From NCBI GenBank assembly GCA_014058105.1, contig JACGCM010000846.1:186001-250000 (forward strand): DNA of 64,000 nt, read 5' to 3'. The translations under genes were made by a program, and so were the position numbers. The DNA comes from Kingdonia uniflora (lineage: Eukaryota > Streptophyta > Magnoliopsida > Ranunculales > Circaeasteraceae). A model generated the notes under the pieces. The model was given only the letters and a program-made list of their open reading frames with translations. It did no database searches and was not told the origin of the DNA. This document shows, in pieces, positions 11,474 to 23,401 of this stretch; positions within the stretch are counted from its first letter, which is position 1, and every line of letters begins with the position of its first letter.

Positions 11474-12470
11474 TTATAAGTATAAAATCTGTTGTACTTT
11501 CTTGTTACCGTGATCGGTTTGGGGATCTAGACAAGACAACGATGGTGTCTTCCAACTAATCTTGAAAACATCCTGAGCATTGACTGTCATATCTCCCCCC
11601 AATGCTGGGAATATCATCTCATCAAAGTGATAATCTGTGAACCTCACAGTAAATACATCGCTCATAGTGGGTTCCAAGTATCGAATAATAGATGATAAAT
11701 CCTAACCGACATAAATTCCGAGCTAACGTTGAGACCCCATCTTCGTACGTTGTGGTGGTGTAAACAATACCTGTACGAAACATTTAAATGTTTGTAGATG
11801 GGCGACACGGGGGTCCGACCCAAGTACTAGTTGCAATGGGGAATATTGATTATTGGCTGTTGGATAAGTTCTAATAAGGGCGGCAGCATGCAGAATTACA
11901 TGGCCCCACACGGTGGTTGAAAGCTAAGATCGTAATAAGAGTGACCTAGCGATTAATTGTAATTACTATATTAGATTCTCCGCCATCCCATTTTGGGTAT
12001 GAGCATAGGGTATTGGTTGCTCGATATTTATCCCATTAGCCGTTCAATAATCAAGAAAAGCCTTTGAGGTAAACTCGCCAGCGCCGTCAAATCTCACAGA
12101 TTTGATCGGGTGATCCGGGAAATGAGCCCGCAATCGGATAATCTGGGCAAGTAGCCGTGGAAATGCCATATTCCTAGAAAATAAAAGGCAAATGTCTGAC
12201 CATCTCACAAATACGTCGATTAAGACCATATAATATTTAAACATACAACTATGTGGATGGATAGGTCCACATGTCTCCATGGATACGTTGGAGAAAGGCT
12301 GGAGACTCCAACTCCACCTTGGTCTTACTAGGTTGGACTATAAGCTTTCCCTGAGAGCAGGCGTTATATGGGAAATCTTGTAAAATTTTGATCTTCTCTC
12401 CCGTGAGTAAATATCTAGAGGTACTATTGATAATTTTCCTTATAATTATTTGTCCAGGTTATCTGAAACG
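11474..12470 (-). pseudogene. Copia integrase remnant
   Basis: The minus strand around 12040-12280 reads YMVLIDVFVRWSDICLL followed by IKSVRFDGAGEFTSKAF. This matches the copia integrase core, where the segment normally reads R.DN..EF, so the catalytic Asp-Asn is altered to Asp-Gly-Ala. Around 11720-11911 WGHVILHAAALIRTYP and SPLQLVLGSDPRVAHL match the later core and the conserved segment naming the target choice region. Stops separate the blocks. The GAG-pre-integrase zinc-binding HH-CC region lies just upstream near 12460. Confidence 0.85.
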
Positions 12471-12960
12471 ATCATGCCAAATCTTAAATGTTTTCCCTTG
12501 TAACGGAGAAAAATGAGTGATTGCATATGTTTTGATATGCACGAAGGCAGTAGAATAAATCCCTAAGGAATACATTGGACACTGTTCCAATATAAGTTCT
12601 TGAGCGTTAAGCGAATACGTGATGTACAAAATTTGATTCTCATCATTTCCTATCGTCTTGACTTGATAACCGTTATCATGCATGCCCCTAAAGCTTAGTA
12701 AATTCCCGGGATATTTACTAACGAACAACGCAGTCTTGATTCTCAGCATCGTACCGTTAGGGAGTAATAAGGTGGCACACCCTAAGCCCTCTATGATACT
12801 GGTTAACCCAACAACAGTGTGAATGTCCCCGATATACGCGGTCAAGGGCGAGAAATACTTTTTATCTCAAAGGATCGAGTGCATGGTACTACTGTCTACT
12901 AGGCATGTGTCGCTACTCGTTCTATTATCAATTAGTGCTCTATAGGCCATGGGCAACCTG
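12459..12960 (-). pseudogene. Copia protease and pre-integrase remnant
   Basis: Minus-strand reading gives CLVDSSTMHSIL at about 12870-12905, an aspartic protease active-site segment in which D-S-S replaces the usual D-S-G/A. It is followed by LLPNGTMLRIKTALFVSKYPGNLLSF, typical of the copia protease-to-integrase linker. A stop lies just after the active-site segment. Family assignment comes from motif order; activity is not expected. Confidence 0.75.
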
Positions 12961-13199
12961 TATATATAACAGATTAAAATCTATATGTCACAAATTAACT
13001 ATTATCCCAAACAATAATTTGAATAATAAGTGTTTATAACGAAATAAAAATCTCATGTATGTCACGAGCACTTTATTGAAATATAAATGATTTGCTCCTA
13101 ACATAGTCAAAAATACTTACAAAAAGTAAATCAAGTCTATATGAGAAAAGAAACTACTAGTGCTCTAACTACTATGACATCACATGTCCACTGAGATAT

Positions 13200-14127
13200 T
13201 ATTACGGATTACTCCGTATGTTGATCCAAGTAGACATCAGTATCGCCGAAGAAGTCAAACGCAACAAAATCTACAGGGGCAGAGTTAGTATCAACAACTG
13301 TATGGTGGGTCTGGACTCTGTTACCTATAGCCACCCGTGGTGCCTGACATTCCCGTGCCTAGTATCTTGAGCCACCGTAGTTAAAGTAAGGAGATTCCTA
13401 ATTTCCTGGTGTCCCAGATTTATTAAATATTTTACCTTTCCTGGAGCCAAAGGGTTTTTGGTTACCGCCCTTCATGTTTCCCTGCTATCCTACCCTACCC
13501 TTTTCCATATTTTTGTCCCTGACGTGCAGAGTTGTTTCCCCGAAACTGAACATTGTTTGATGGGGGCAACGACGCACTCCTAAAAGGCCACATAGCATGA
13601 TTATTCATTAGAAGTTTATCGTTCTGCTCAGAGAGAAGCAGTGGCTGAATCAAGACTTCATGAGTCAAAATATTATCTCATCGATTTTGCCTTTGAAGCG
13701 CAATATTGTTATCATGGAAAGTTAATAGAGTCTTATCTACCATTTCAGCATTATTGACTTTCTTCTCACACAGCTCAAGTGTAGAAGTAATTTTATGGAC
13801 TGCTGAGTTATAATTAGCAACGGTCCTAAAATATTTGAACCTAAGGTTGTTCTATTGGTGCATTATCTTTGGTAGCGTAATGGTCTTTTGCTGACCATAA
13901 CTCCCCTTTATGCTTGCCCATAAGTCAGCTGGGTCATCCTGAATATGATGACGGAGGATAAACACAGCCTTTGCTTTGTCCATGGGATCTTCCTCGTTAC
14001 TAATGACGATGGTCTTCTATAGACCGAGAGACTTCAAAAACAAGTCAACGTCAATGCACCAAGTGAGGTAATTGGCTTCAGTGAGCAACAATGTTGGAAA
14101 TTTAACATTCTTGAGTTTTGCAGACAT
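13200..14127 (-). pseudogene. Copia gag remnant
   Basis: The minus strand opens with ATG at 14125-14127 and reads MSAKLKNVKFPTLLLTEANY, then LTWCIDVDLFLKSLGL, a typical copia gag N-terminus. It continues through DKAKAVFILRHHIQDD and ends with a damaged zinc knuckle near 13340-13390, where YGGSRY, a stop, then AREC stand for the usual CG...HWAREC. A stop occurs within the first 40 codons. The product would have been the particle protein. Confidence 0.8.
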
Positions 14128-15856
14128 CTGTTTATGCAAAATATAGATCGTAATTTGTGACAATTCTTGATAAATATTTTAAATGCATTAAAGACAGATC
14201 ATAGTACTTAAAATAAAGAAAAATAAATTATTCCTAATCATATTATAGTTGAACCATGTTCATATTCTAAAACTCATGAAATTCTTTTATAATAATTAAA
14301 TCTTAATTTTACCCCATAAAAATGACGATCTTAATCTTAGGTGTGCGTTTTAATAGAATTTTAGCCAATATTGATATTCAAAACCACTAGATGTGTGCGT
14401 TCTTTATTATGAGAATTAAGGTGTTCTAAGCCCTAAAGTTTTATAAATGTCTGTATATTCTAGCCAAATGACCCTATTTGCTACGAATATGAGAGATATT
14501 AGATATTTAACTGACAAGCTGTCCCACCGTGAAGTCTGCTGGGTTCACAAGATAGGTAGATTATGCCTGTCTTTGAACTAATATTATAGGGTACTAGAGG
14601 TTGCTATCAGTGCCTATATACCTCTAAATATTATTATGTAACATTTAATTGCAACTAGATACGAAAAATTGGTTCCTAAGAGACCAAGTTTTATGAAATA
14701 AGACTAAGTCAATTCCTAATTGAGCTCTAATTATTTGTCATTGACAATTAATTATGATTTAGATATGACTCCTAGTCGCATTCTAAATTAGTCTAGGTTT
14801 TGTATTATCTGTGATCCCCTGATCATGATAATTAGTATCATAGGGGAATACCATTAATATTATATTAGTTATCGTAATATACTTAAATAGGTATTAATCC
14901 ATTTACTTATATCCCATATAAGTGAGTCAGTTTTACTAAACAAGACACTTGCTCCTAAAAAAATTAAAAAAGGGTCCTCCATGGGGTAGGTCCAGTCAAT
15001 AGGATTTTTTTTTTAAAATTAACTCAATATGACAAAAAATTGAGTTCTTTAGAGCCAATTTAGTATCTGAACCAGGTTAACTGAGTTAAATAGGTCTGCC
15101 ACGTGTTACTTCTTGGCGACTGCCATGTGGTACGTGAATAGTGCTACCATGTGCCACTCCGGTGGCTGTCCGGTGACTGCCATGCGTCCAACACAGTGAA
15201 TGCCATGTGTCTTACACAGTGACTGCTACGTTAGCAAGTGGTAGACCCCACTGCCACACCAACATATTGCATGTCCTTCATATGTGTTACTGCCACGTCA
15301 ACAAGTAGATCCCACTGCCACGTCAGTATGCCACGTGTTCTTGACATGTGTCACTACGTCAGCGTATGGATAATGATGATGTCACCAGATAATAAAAATA
15401 TATTAAAAAATAAAAATATATTTTATTGTTGATGTCATCATGATCTAAAATTACCGTTTTTGGCCGTGAAACTGTCTAGTTTCATCACCACTTTTCTGGG
15501 GATTGGGATATCTCCCTGAGACGTGCCATATACCGTTAGAAAGCTCGTGGGATAGGATACACAACAGAATTAGTTTTGCATCTATTCGATGTCCACAAAA
15601 AAAGATATTTTGGCTTGAAAATAACCCTTAATCAAGGGTAAAAAATACCAAAAAATGCTATTTTTAATCCAAAAAAAGGTAAAAATTACTCTAATCTATA
15701 TGCATATATCCTATATCATAGATTAGAAAATAATAAAAAATCTAAATTTAAAAATATGTAAAAATACCTCTCCGCAACTAAAGAATTCTTGAAAAATACT
15801 TATTTTTGGAGAGTTCTTTCTCCTTCTTTATTCACTAGTTCTACATGTTGATAACG
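14128..15856 (-). other. Long untranslated leader of the copia element
   Basis: About 1.7 kb between the 5' LTR and the gag ATG shows no coding pattern on either strand. It includes the degenerate repeats described separately. The bases immediately after the 5' LTR on the minus strand (CGTTATCAACATGTAG) do not resemble the standard initiator-Met PBS, so the primer is unassigned. Confidence 0.6.
15085..15365. repeat. Degenerate tandem repeats rich in TGCCACGT/TGCCATGTG
   Basis: Short units of the form ACTGCCA(C/T)GT recur about ten times here at uneven spacing, often with ACAGTGA or GTCAACAAGTAG between. They look like the remains of a tandem array inside the copia leader. Confidence 0.6.
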
Positions 15857-16096
15857 TGTTGGATAATAATAGATTAAGCTACAATATCTATCAAGAGCAA
15901 TTGAGAGAGAAAAGAGGATATCTTTTATTGATTAAATTATGTTTCTCTGTACATACTACAAAGAGGATAACCTTACAACATAGGTTACCTATCATACTTA
16001 AACTCTCCCTATAAACCCTAAAGGTCTATGGGCTTGTTTGGAGTCCAGTAGGACACCTCAACCCCTCCCACCTTGGGCTGGATTCAACTCCTAACA
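15857..16096 (-). repeat. 5' LTR of the copia element
   Basis: This 240-bp LTR is the partner of 8908-9154. On the minus strand it is the promoter-bearing end. Its outer end is followed by the CTAAT duplication. Confidence 0.93.
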
Positions 16097-16568
16097 CTAA
16101 TTTAGTTCTAACAGCTCCTCCGCGAACACACACACAACTTATCATGTCTCCATGGGAATTAATGTCGGCTCCACAAGAAAATTTAGATCGTTTCAACCTA
16201 TAAGGTCAGGTTATTTTTTGTTCTATGGTTGGATTTATCTCCAAGTCATTCTATATGAGTATTAAATATGGTATATTATGTACTTTGGGAAAAAAAAGGG
16301 TTGATATTATTCGGCCAAGATTTATAGGTTTATAAAGCATTTACAAGGTGATTCATTATCAATGGCCTTCTTTGATACATACATTCATTCTTTTGTTTAA
16401 CCATTCTTGTAACTGGATGTAATTTAGCTTTATAAGTCAGTGCTCTGTCATATGGCTTTTAACTTACTGGTTTGCTAATGGCAACCAATCAGAAATTCAA
16501 GCCCTTTTCTTTACAGATCTTACTAGCTCATAGTTCTACAAGTTTATATTAGAATTTGGTTTTGGTTT
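16097..16568. other. Intergenic DNA between two LTR elements
   Basis: About 470 bases without a coding pattern, simple repeat or terminal repeat that I can recognise. Confidence 0.5.
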
Positions 16569-17500
16569 TGAAATTTCTAATCACTTGAGACTAACCGATT
16601 TCGATTAATTTAGGTCAAAATTAATAAGTCCAAAAAACCTTGAATTAACGATCTAATCCTAGCCTAATTCAAGTTGGTCTAATGTTCTTATGATAACAAG
16701 CAAAAGTAAATCAAGTATAAAAACAAACAATTTTAACCCTGTGGGAAACCCTTTTCAGGAGAAAAATTCACAGGTCGCTGCCGAATCGCCCGATAGCTAA
16801 ACAATCTAACATTGAAACAAAATTACAAGAATTTAATTACTTATAGACTCGATAAGTACATCCCATGGTTACATCTCTTATAATTGATCTCCTTGTAATC
16901 AATTCAACATTCTCGCAACGCCTCGCCTCGAATAACGTACCAAAGCTTGAATCGCTCAAACTCACAAAATCTTAAATTGGATTTAGGTTTTCTCAATCGT
17001 TGATTGATTTAATTTGAGTTTTACTTCGTATTGAATCGCTCGATGAAAAATCCATATTCTCTCTAAAATCTCAAGCCCTAGAAAAAAATAGGTTTTTGGA
17101 AGAGTTAAAAAAAAGAAAAAGAAATGATGTCTTTTATCAAAAACTTAAAACCCGACCTCTGTTCGAACAGACAATGTTTTATTCGAACAAAACCAAATAT
17201 CTATTCGAAGAAACAAGGTTATGAGTAAAATGTTCGAATAGAGAAAAAGTGTTTTCGAACAGGAAAAAGTTGTTTATTAATTAAATATTTTAAAAAAAAA
17301 AACATAATTTATTTTGACATTTTGAAAAATACTAACGGTTTGAGTTTTTTTGAGCGAAGAGGTACAAACCTACGTACCTGTTCAGTGTTAGTCCAGCTGC
17401 AGTCGCTCCACGTGTACTCTTTGACAATGAATAACCACGAGGTAGATCTGACACCTATTCTAGACACGAAATGAAACAAACTCCAAATATGGATATTTCA
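16569..17500 (-). repeat. 3' LTR of the gag-only copia-type element
   Basis: This 932-bp LTR aligns throughout with 21584-22541, with substitutions and several small indels. It contains a cluster of TTCGAAC/TTCGAA motifs (about 17160-17270). Confidence 0.88.
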
Positions 17501-17512
17501 ATCTCCCCTTTG
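17501..17512 (-). promoter_or_regulatory. Polypurine tract
   Basis: On the minus strand CCAAAGGGGAGAT runs directly into the LTR start TGAAAT. Confidence 0.7.
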
Positions 17513-17600
17513 GTTCATTTCGTGACAAAACTAGAACTATGAGATATAAAAAATATAACTCGACGAACTGGCTCAATCACTGAACATCCATACTCAAAAG

Positions 17601-17822
17601 TATATACTCTGGAATCTTTGCACACTAAACAAGATACATCACATAACCGTTCAAATAAAATAAGGGATTCAGGAAAAAATCTTAACTTACCTGGCTTATA
17701 TGTCAGGATCACATATACTCTGGAATCCCTGGACACTATACAAGATATATTACGTAACTATTCAAATAAAATAAGGGATCCAGGAAAAAATCATAACTTA
17801 CCTGACTTACCTGTCAGGATCA
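17601..17822. repeat. Two-copy tandem repeat, period 111 bp
   Basis: Two copies begin TATACTCTGGAATC at 17603 and 17714 and stay similar to GTCAGGATCA at their ends. They lie in the non-coding 3' part of the gag-only element. Confidence 0.8.
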
Positions 17823-19690
17823 TTTGTTCCCTCTTTTTGTCACAGATGAACAAAGGGTAAATAATACACAATAACAAATAAAAGGAGAAGCAGACCAGTA
17901 TAACAAAATGTATAACAATTATTGAATGAGTTAAATACATAATAGATGAGAAATATATACCAGCAAATGTCAGAGCAAATATTCTGAATATACAGATTGT
18001 TACGATACTCAAAAAGTCAAACTAAAAAAAATGAACATGCAGTTAGGAAAGCACTAAACACCAACCCCAAAATAAGATGCATCTCCCCTTCAAAATAATG
18101 GTAACCCCCTTAAATTAAAACAAAAGGAAAATACACACGGGAGTATCTCTGAAATAAGTAAGCCAAAGAAGACAACACTCCCCCTAAACACAAGGCATGA
18201 TAGAAAGACAATGAATCTAAATTATTCTATAAAGACAAAGACATCGTTTATGTATTATAAAATAATCACTAAATGAATTACTTGGTATGTGTTTGTGCAT
18301 AGTCAGATGGCAACCCAGTTTTCAACGTATTACTCAGTCGCAGTTAGAATACTATGTTGGAAAGTTGTTTCAAATTAGGCCTTACTAGAGTGGCCACTCA
18401 AAAATTATTGAGAATTGACTAGCAAACACTCTATGTGAAATATGAATATGAACAATATGCAAAGAAGGATTCATATTTCATCAAATCAGCGGCACACTGT
18501 AAATTGAAAGATCTCATAGACAGGAAATCAATTGTCATTAATGGTGTCAAGTTAATTACTATAGACTCCCTATCTTTCATCTCCACTAAACTGACTGTGT
18601 TAAACTCAATTACTCTTACTTCATTTTACTGGCATTTTGAGACTAACAGTTACACTTACTTCCCTTCTTTATCTATTTTGAGTTCATATTCTTTAATTTT
18701 TTTTAGTGAGTAACAATTACTCTTACTCCTCCTCCTTCTTCATTTTGAGTTCACCTCTCTTCATTATTTTCTTTTAACGAGTACATTTAAAATATATTGT
18801 TTCTAGACAGAATCATATAGATGCACCATAAAATCATTGGAAATACCCTCCTCTTATATTCATCTCTACCACTAAACCACATGGTTTCACTCCTTCCTTT
18901 ATTTTTATTTTACTAAAAAAGTTTCAGAACAAATGGGTTAAAAGAAGTTGGATATTGAACGAATGGTATATTTTAAGACACAAAAGGGTTGCAAACGGAT
19001 AAAATTTTTGGTAAGCATAGACGAAGGTAAAAAAGGTATAACAATAAAATACCTATTATCATATCTTTGGTTTCACATAATATCTTTTTTGTCTCGAATC
19101 AAGTATAGAGAATGTTTTATTAGACTAACTTGAACTAGAAGTTACCATCAATAATTGATTATAAAAACTGAGATCATGAAAAAAAAATGCTAAATCTGGA
19201 AAGAATTTATAAAATAACACGCGAAGCTTGTAAAAAGGCTAGATCCTCACATAGTATTAGGTATGAAGTCTCTACAGTTACCCCCACATGGATCTACTCA
19301 CGATGAGCTTTTAGTTTAAACAAGAAAATTACTGACTATTGTGAGTTGTGATTTTATCAAATAATTATTCCATGAATGAATATAACACAAAAGTAAAGTA
19401 AGTCTAGCAATACTATTCTATATACAAAAGCTCATAAAGTGCAAAGTACAAATAAAATCAAAATAATACCTTACTATCCTAAAAAAAAATAAAAATCAGC
19501 TGAAACAAGGTAAAAAACGTACCTAATCACTGGAATATATTGATAACCCGTCTCAATTTAAATTTATTACCTTATCTTTGGTGACAAGTCATCCTTTCGT
19601 ACCCAAACAACCTAACTAACCTTTCGAGGTGATGTTTCTTGAGCAAATCACCTACTTACATTCTAACTTTTCACATTAGTAGAAATCATA
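17823..19690. other. Non-coding 3' internal part of the gag-only element
   Basis: No reading frame with a recognisable domain was found on either strand. Short plus-strand frames near 18435 and 18948 are AT-rich and have no family signature. The stretch where pol would be expected is therefore blank. Confidence 0.6.
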
Positions 19691-19699
19691 TTTGAGTTA

Positions 19700-21520
19700 T
19701 ATCTTTGCCCATAAAATGGTCAAACATATGGTTGATAGGATCCAACAAATCTGTAATAAGATGTAATATGACCATTTTGACCACATATTCCACAATAATA
19801 AATCTAAGAGTATGCGAACCTTTTAGCTTGATTACGAGTGAAGGATATTATATTATGTTTTGGCAATGATGTAGTAGCAATTGCTTTGACAAATTTTATG
19901 ACTTGAGGAGTCTTGGCATTAGAGAGATGTTCTTTATATCATATACCCCTTTTATCAGTATCCATTTTCCCCATACATAATATCTTATCAATATTTTTTG
20001 CTTCATAAATTTTGTTTCTTCAAGTTTCTGCTAAGATAAAACTAAATCAAGTTTGGTCATATCTAGTTTATCCAAAGTTGATTTTATTTTCTCCTTCAGA
20101 TTATGAACTCCTTTATCTAAAATCATAACCTTGTCATTGACGCCTTGTTTATCATATTTAAACATTTCTATCTCGAGACTTGTATTCTAAATTTTATCTT
20201 GAAGTTAATCCGTGAGTATATTAACTTGGTCTTTCAAGACTTTGTTAAGTTTACCAAGTTTAATACACTTCACAAAAGTATGAGTATACAAGTCTTCAAG
20301 ATTCAGGTCCTCAAAGTCATTTATTTTATGGTCACTTTGATTTTCAATAGAATTTTCAAGTTCGAAAGTGTCAGAGTTATCATTACTATAATTTAGAAAA
20401 ATGGGATATGTGCAATATTGTCCATTCTCAACTACTTGGGGATGATTCTCATTATTATTATTTTTATCTCCACTATCATCCCAAGTAACACTAATGTTTA
20501 TAGTTTTGTGATTAGTTCCAGATTTCTTATTGGGGCAACTGTGAGCATAATGACCAAACTTGTGACACTTATAACATTCAACTTGACTTAGGTCCGTGCC
20601 AAGGTTGGTATGCCAATTATTAGATTTAAGTTAATCATAAATTCGCGACTTATAATTCACTGATTGCCCTTATTTTTGAAATTAACATTTTTTTACAAGG
20701 TTTTTAAGTTGGTTGTTTATAGAGGCAATTTGTGAATCCATATCAGACCCATCATCATTATCTGAATCCCATTAGATATTAGCTTCTTTGGTACCTTTAG
20801 AAGAAGAAGAGTAAGATGAAGATTTAAAAGCAACACTCTTATTCTTCTCAGGGTTTTCTATTTTCATCTCGAGTTTACAAGTTTGTAACTTTCCAGCTAA
20901 TGTATTTGGTTTCATATTCTTAAGATTCTGAGCTTCCTCGATAGCATCACGTTTGGATATAAAACTCTTAGGAAGAGATCTTAGAAGTTTTTTAACAATT
21001 TGGACATCGGAATAAGTTACTCCTAAGGCGGAACTAGTGTTTGAAATATTACTTAGTCTCACATAGAAATTATCAATGTTCATTTTCACTCATTCAAATA
21101 TTTTCAAATTATGAAGTAAGCATTTGTAGCTTACTTTCTTTAAATGTATCATTGCCTTCATAAGTTCGAACTAGAATGTCCCAAGCTTCTTTCGAAGTGG
21201 TACAAGTAGAAATATGTCGAAACTTACTTTGACTCACAACCATAAAAATAGTATTGCGGGTTTTAGAGTTATAACCGGCAGCATCCTTTTCTTCTTTTGA
21301 ATATTAATTTCTAGGTTTAAGGACCTCTATAACATTACCTGGTGCACCTTGCATCACGGTAGGTTGTTTCCATCCATCCTCAATGGCAATCCATACATCT
21401 TCCCCAATTGATTGTAAGAATGCAACCATTCAAACTTTCTAGTATGGATAATCTTTGCCATCAAAGAGTGGATGACGATTTATAGGACCTCAAAACTTAT
21501 CAGAATTTATTATTCTCAAG
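19700..21520 (-). pseudogene. Copia-type gag pseudogene (UBN2-like) with zinc knuckles
   Basis: Reading the minus strand from the PBS, the blocks are FDGKDYPY and IGEDVWIAIEDGWKQPT (around 21440-21350), KEAWDILVRTYEGNDTFKESKLQML (around 21200-21130) and the open stretch 21089-20772 with DVQIVKKLLRSLPKSF. All are typical of the plant copia gag (UBN2) family. A canonical CX2CX4HX4C knuckle, CYKCHKFGHYAHSC, lies at 20534-20576. A second C..CG..GH-type segment (CGICGQNGHITSYY, last Cys lost) lies near 19770. Stops and frame changes separate the blocks. No protease or pol motif follows. Confidence 0.8.
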
Positions 21521-21566
21521 CAATTAAGTCAGTATCCACGCTCAGGTTGTTAATCCTTGAAGTGTA

Positions 21567-21581
21567 ACCGCTCTGATACAT
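21567..21581 (-). promoter_or_regulatory. Primer-binding site (tRNA-Met-like)
   Basis: On the minus strand TGTATCAGAGCGGTT starts within three bases of the 5' LTR end. It matches the plant initiator-Met PBS TGGTATCAGAGC with one base missing or changed. Confidence 0.75.
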
Positions 21582-21583
21582 AT

Positions 21584-22541
21584 TAAAATTTTTAATCACT
21601 TAAGACTAACTAATTTCGATTAATTTAGGTCAAAATCAATAGGCCCAAAAAACTTTGAATTAATAGTCTAACCCTAGCCTAATTCAAGTTGGTCTAATGT
21701 TTTAGTAACAACAAGCAAAATTAGATCAAGCACAAGAACAAATAATTTTAACCCTGTAGAAAACTTTTTCAGGAGAAAAACCCACAGGTCGCTGCCGAAT
21801 CACCCGACAGCTAAACAATCCAATATTGAAACAAAATTATAAGAATTCAATTACTTACAGACTCGATAAACACATCCCGTAGTTACCTCTCTTCTAATTG
21901 AACTCCTAGCAATCAATTTCACATTCTTACAACGCCTTTCATTCTCGTAGCGCCATGCCTCGGATAACGTACCAAAACTTTAAAGCTTGAATCGCTCAAA
22001 TACATAAAATCTAAAATTTGATTTGGGTTTTCTCAATCTTCAATTGATTCAATTAGAGTTTTACTTCGCATTGAATCGCTCAATGAAAAATCTCTATTCT
22101 TTCTCAAATCTCAAGCCCTCTAAAAAAATAATTTTTTTAGAAGAGCTAAAAAGAATAAAAAGAAATGACGTCTTTTATCAAAAAATTAAAACCCGACCTC
22201 TGTTAGAACAGAGAAATAGTTTTTTCGAACAGACAATGTTTTATTCGAACAAAACCAAATATATATTCGAAGAAACATGGTTCTGTGTAAAATGTTCGAA
22301 CAAAAACTCTTTTTCGTCAAAAAAATAGTTTTTTCAAAGAAACATAATTTCTTTTTGACATTTTGTAAAATACTAACGGCTTGATTTTTTTTTAGCGAAG
22401 AGGTACAAACCCACGTACTTGTTCAGTGTCAGTCCAGTTGTAGTCACTCCACGTGCATTTTCTGACGACAAATAACCACGAGGTAGTGCTAACACATATT
22501 CTAGACACGAAATGAAACAAACTGCAAATATGGATGTTTCA
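21584..22541 (-). repeat. 5' LTR of the gag-only copia-type element
   Basis: This 958-bp LTR is the partner of 16569-17500. The inner terminal dinucleotide is mutated (TA for TG, plus-strand reading). It has the same TTCGAAC cluster (about 22225-22310). Confidence 0.88.
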
Positions 22542-23296
22542 GGTTATATTGGTTAAATCAGGGATGCGTACTAAAGCAGACGGGATATTCAAAATGGAGG
22601 TTCTCATATAACTGATATAAGCCCTAAGAACATCTAGTGTAGGCTCCCTATAGATAAAAATAAAGAGGAGAAAGTGCTAAAAATTAAGTTTTTAGCCTCC
22701 CTCAAGAGGGTAGTTATTTTGGGTTTCAATACTCTCTTTTCTTAACAATGAGGATAGAGAAAGAAATTTTAGGTAGCCACCTATGGCAACTTTATTAAGT
22801 GGAATTTTTTTTTTCTTTCTAAAATCAATACATAGAAAGTGTTTGAAAAAGTTAAAACTACTTTTACCCAATAAATTTATGACACATCACCTACTAAACT
22901 TGTTATTTTGAGGAGTTTGGTTTTGTAGGATATTCAAATCTCATATCCACATCATACCACTAGCTAAAATTATTTATAGGTAATCTTCTTTATTCTGCCG
23001 CAATTTGTTAAAGAAAAATTTGGGTGACTATAACTTCTAAATACTCGAAGAACGCTGAAAAAAATAATGCATCAGACTGGAATCACTTAAAAAGAAAGTG
23101 TGATCCTGTATGCAGAGAGGGAATGAGATCTTCACTAATTTGAAACAGTTCTGAGAGACCTCCTATTAGGTCATGATGTGCTATAAAAGAAGTTTCTGTA
23201 AAGATGCATAGGTGAAATAAAAGGCTTGCTAATACAGAATTAGAAGTCCTAATTGAGTTTCACTTCTAAAACCATTAGAGAAACAAAACCTGCTCT

Positions 23297-23303
23297 TATA
23301 AAT
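23297..23303 (+). promoter_or_regulatory. Candidate TATA box of F-box copy A
   Basis: TATAAAT about 105 bases before the ATG is preserved in the leaders of copies B and C inside the shared context GCTCTTATAAATAT. An alternative TATAAAA at 23193 is not conserved in that way. Confidence 0.55.
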
Positions 23304-23401
23304 TTTCTGACTTGCTTTCTCTCCATTAGTCTAATAAGGTTGAGTTGTTAGAGAAAAGATGATTTTTAACAAAAAGTAAGGCCTTGTTGAAGAAGGCAAG
23401 G

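Larger units (their letters stand above)
8908..16096 (-). mobile_element. Full-length, inactive Ty1/copia retrotransposon
   Basis: Similar LTRs with TGTTGG...CTAACA ends (plus-strand reading) lie at both ends, with a perfect 5-bp target-site duplication CTAAT (8903-8907 and 16097-16101). On the minus strand the internal order is gag, protease, integrase, RT, RNase H, which is diagnostic of Ty1/copia. A clean polypurine tract abuts the 3' LTR. The frames are interrupted throughout, so the element is dead although structurally complete. The untranslated leader between the 5' LTR and the gag ATG is about 1.7 kb, long for a copia element. Confidence 0.93.
16569..22541 (-). mobile_element. Gag-only (non-autonomous) Ty1/copia-type LTR retrotransposon
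   Basis: Two LTRs of about 0.95 kb, TGAAATT...ATTTCA at the better-kept end, bracket 4.1 kb. The flanks read GGTTT and GGTTA, a near-perfect 5-bp target-site duplication. On the minus strand a tRNA-Met-like PBS follows the 5' LTR (right) and a purine tract precedes the 3' LTR (left). The only recognisable coding sequence is a broken copia-type gag with a zinc knuckle. The remaining 2.2 kb on the 3' side show no RT, integrase or RNase H motif. It therefore looks like a large non-autonomous derivative that kept gag. Confidence 0.85.

Noticed and set aside
18180..18200. ACACTCCCCCT as a second polypurine tract/LTR junction
   Set aside because: No LTR sequence adjoins it, so the likeness to the junction at 9154 is probably chance.
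18435..19133. Plus-strand frames of 92 and 61 codons
   Set aside because: They lie in the non-coding part of a minus-strand LTR element, are AT-rich and lack any family pattern.
23384..23401. Upstream extension of the F-box A frame to TTG at 23384
   Set aside because: Plant translation uses ATG. The first in-frame ATG is at 23402, and the same ATG position is traceable in copies B and C.
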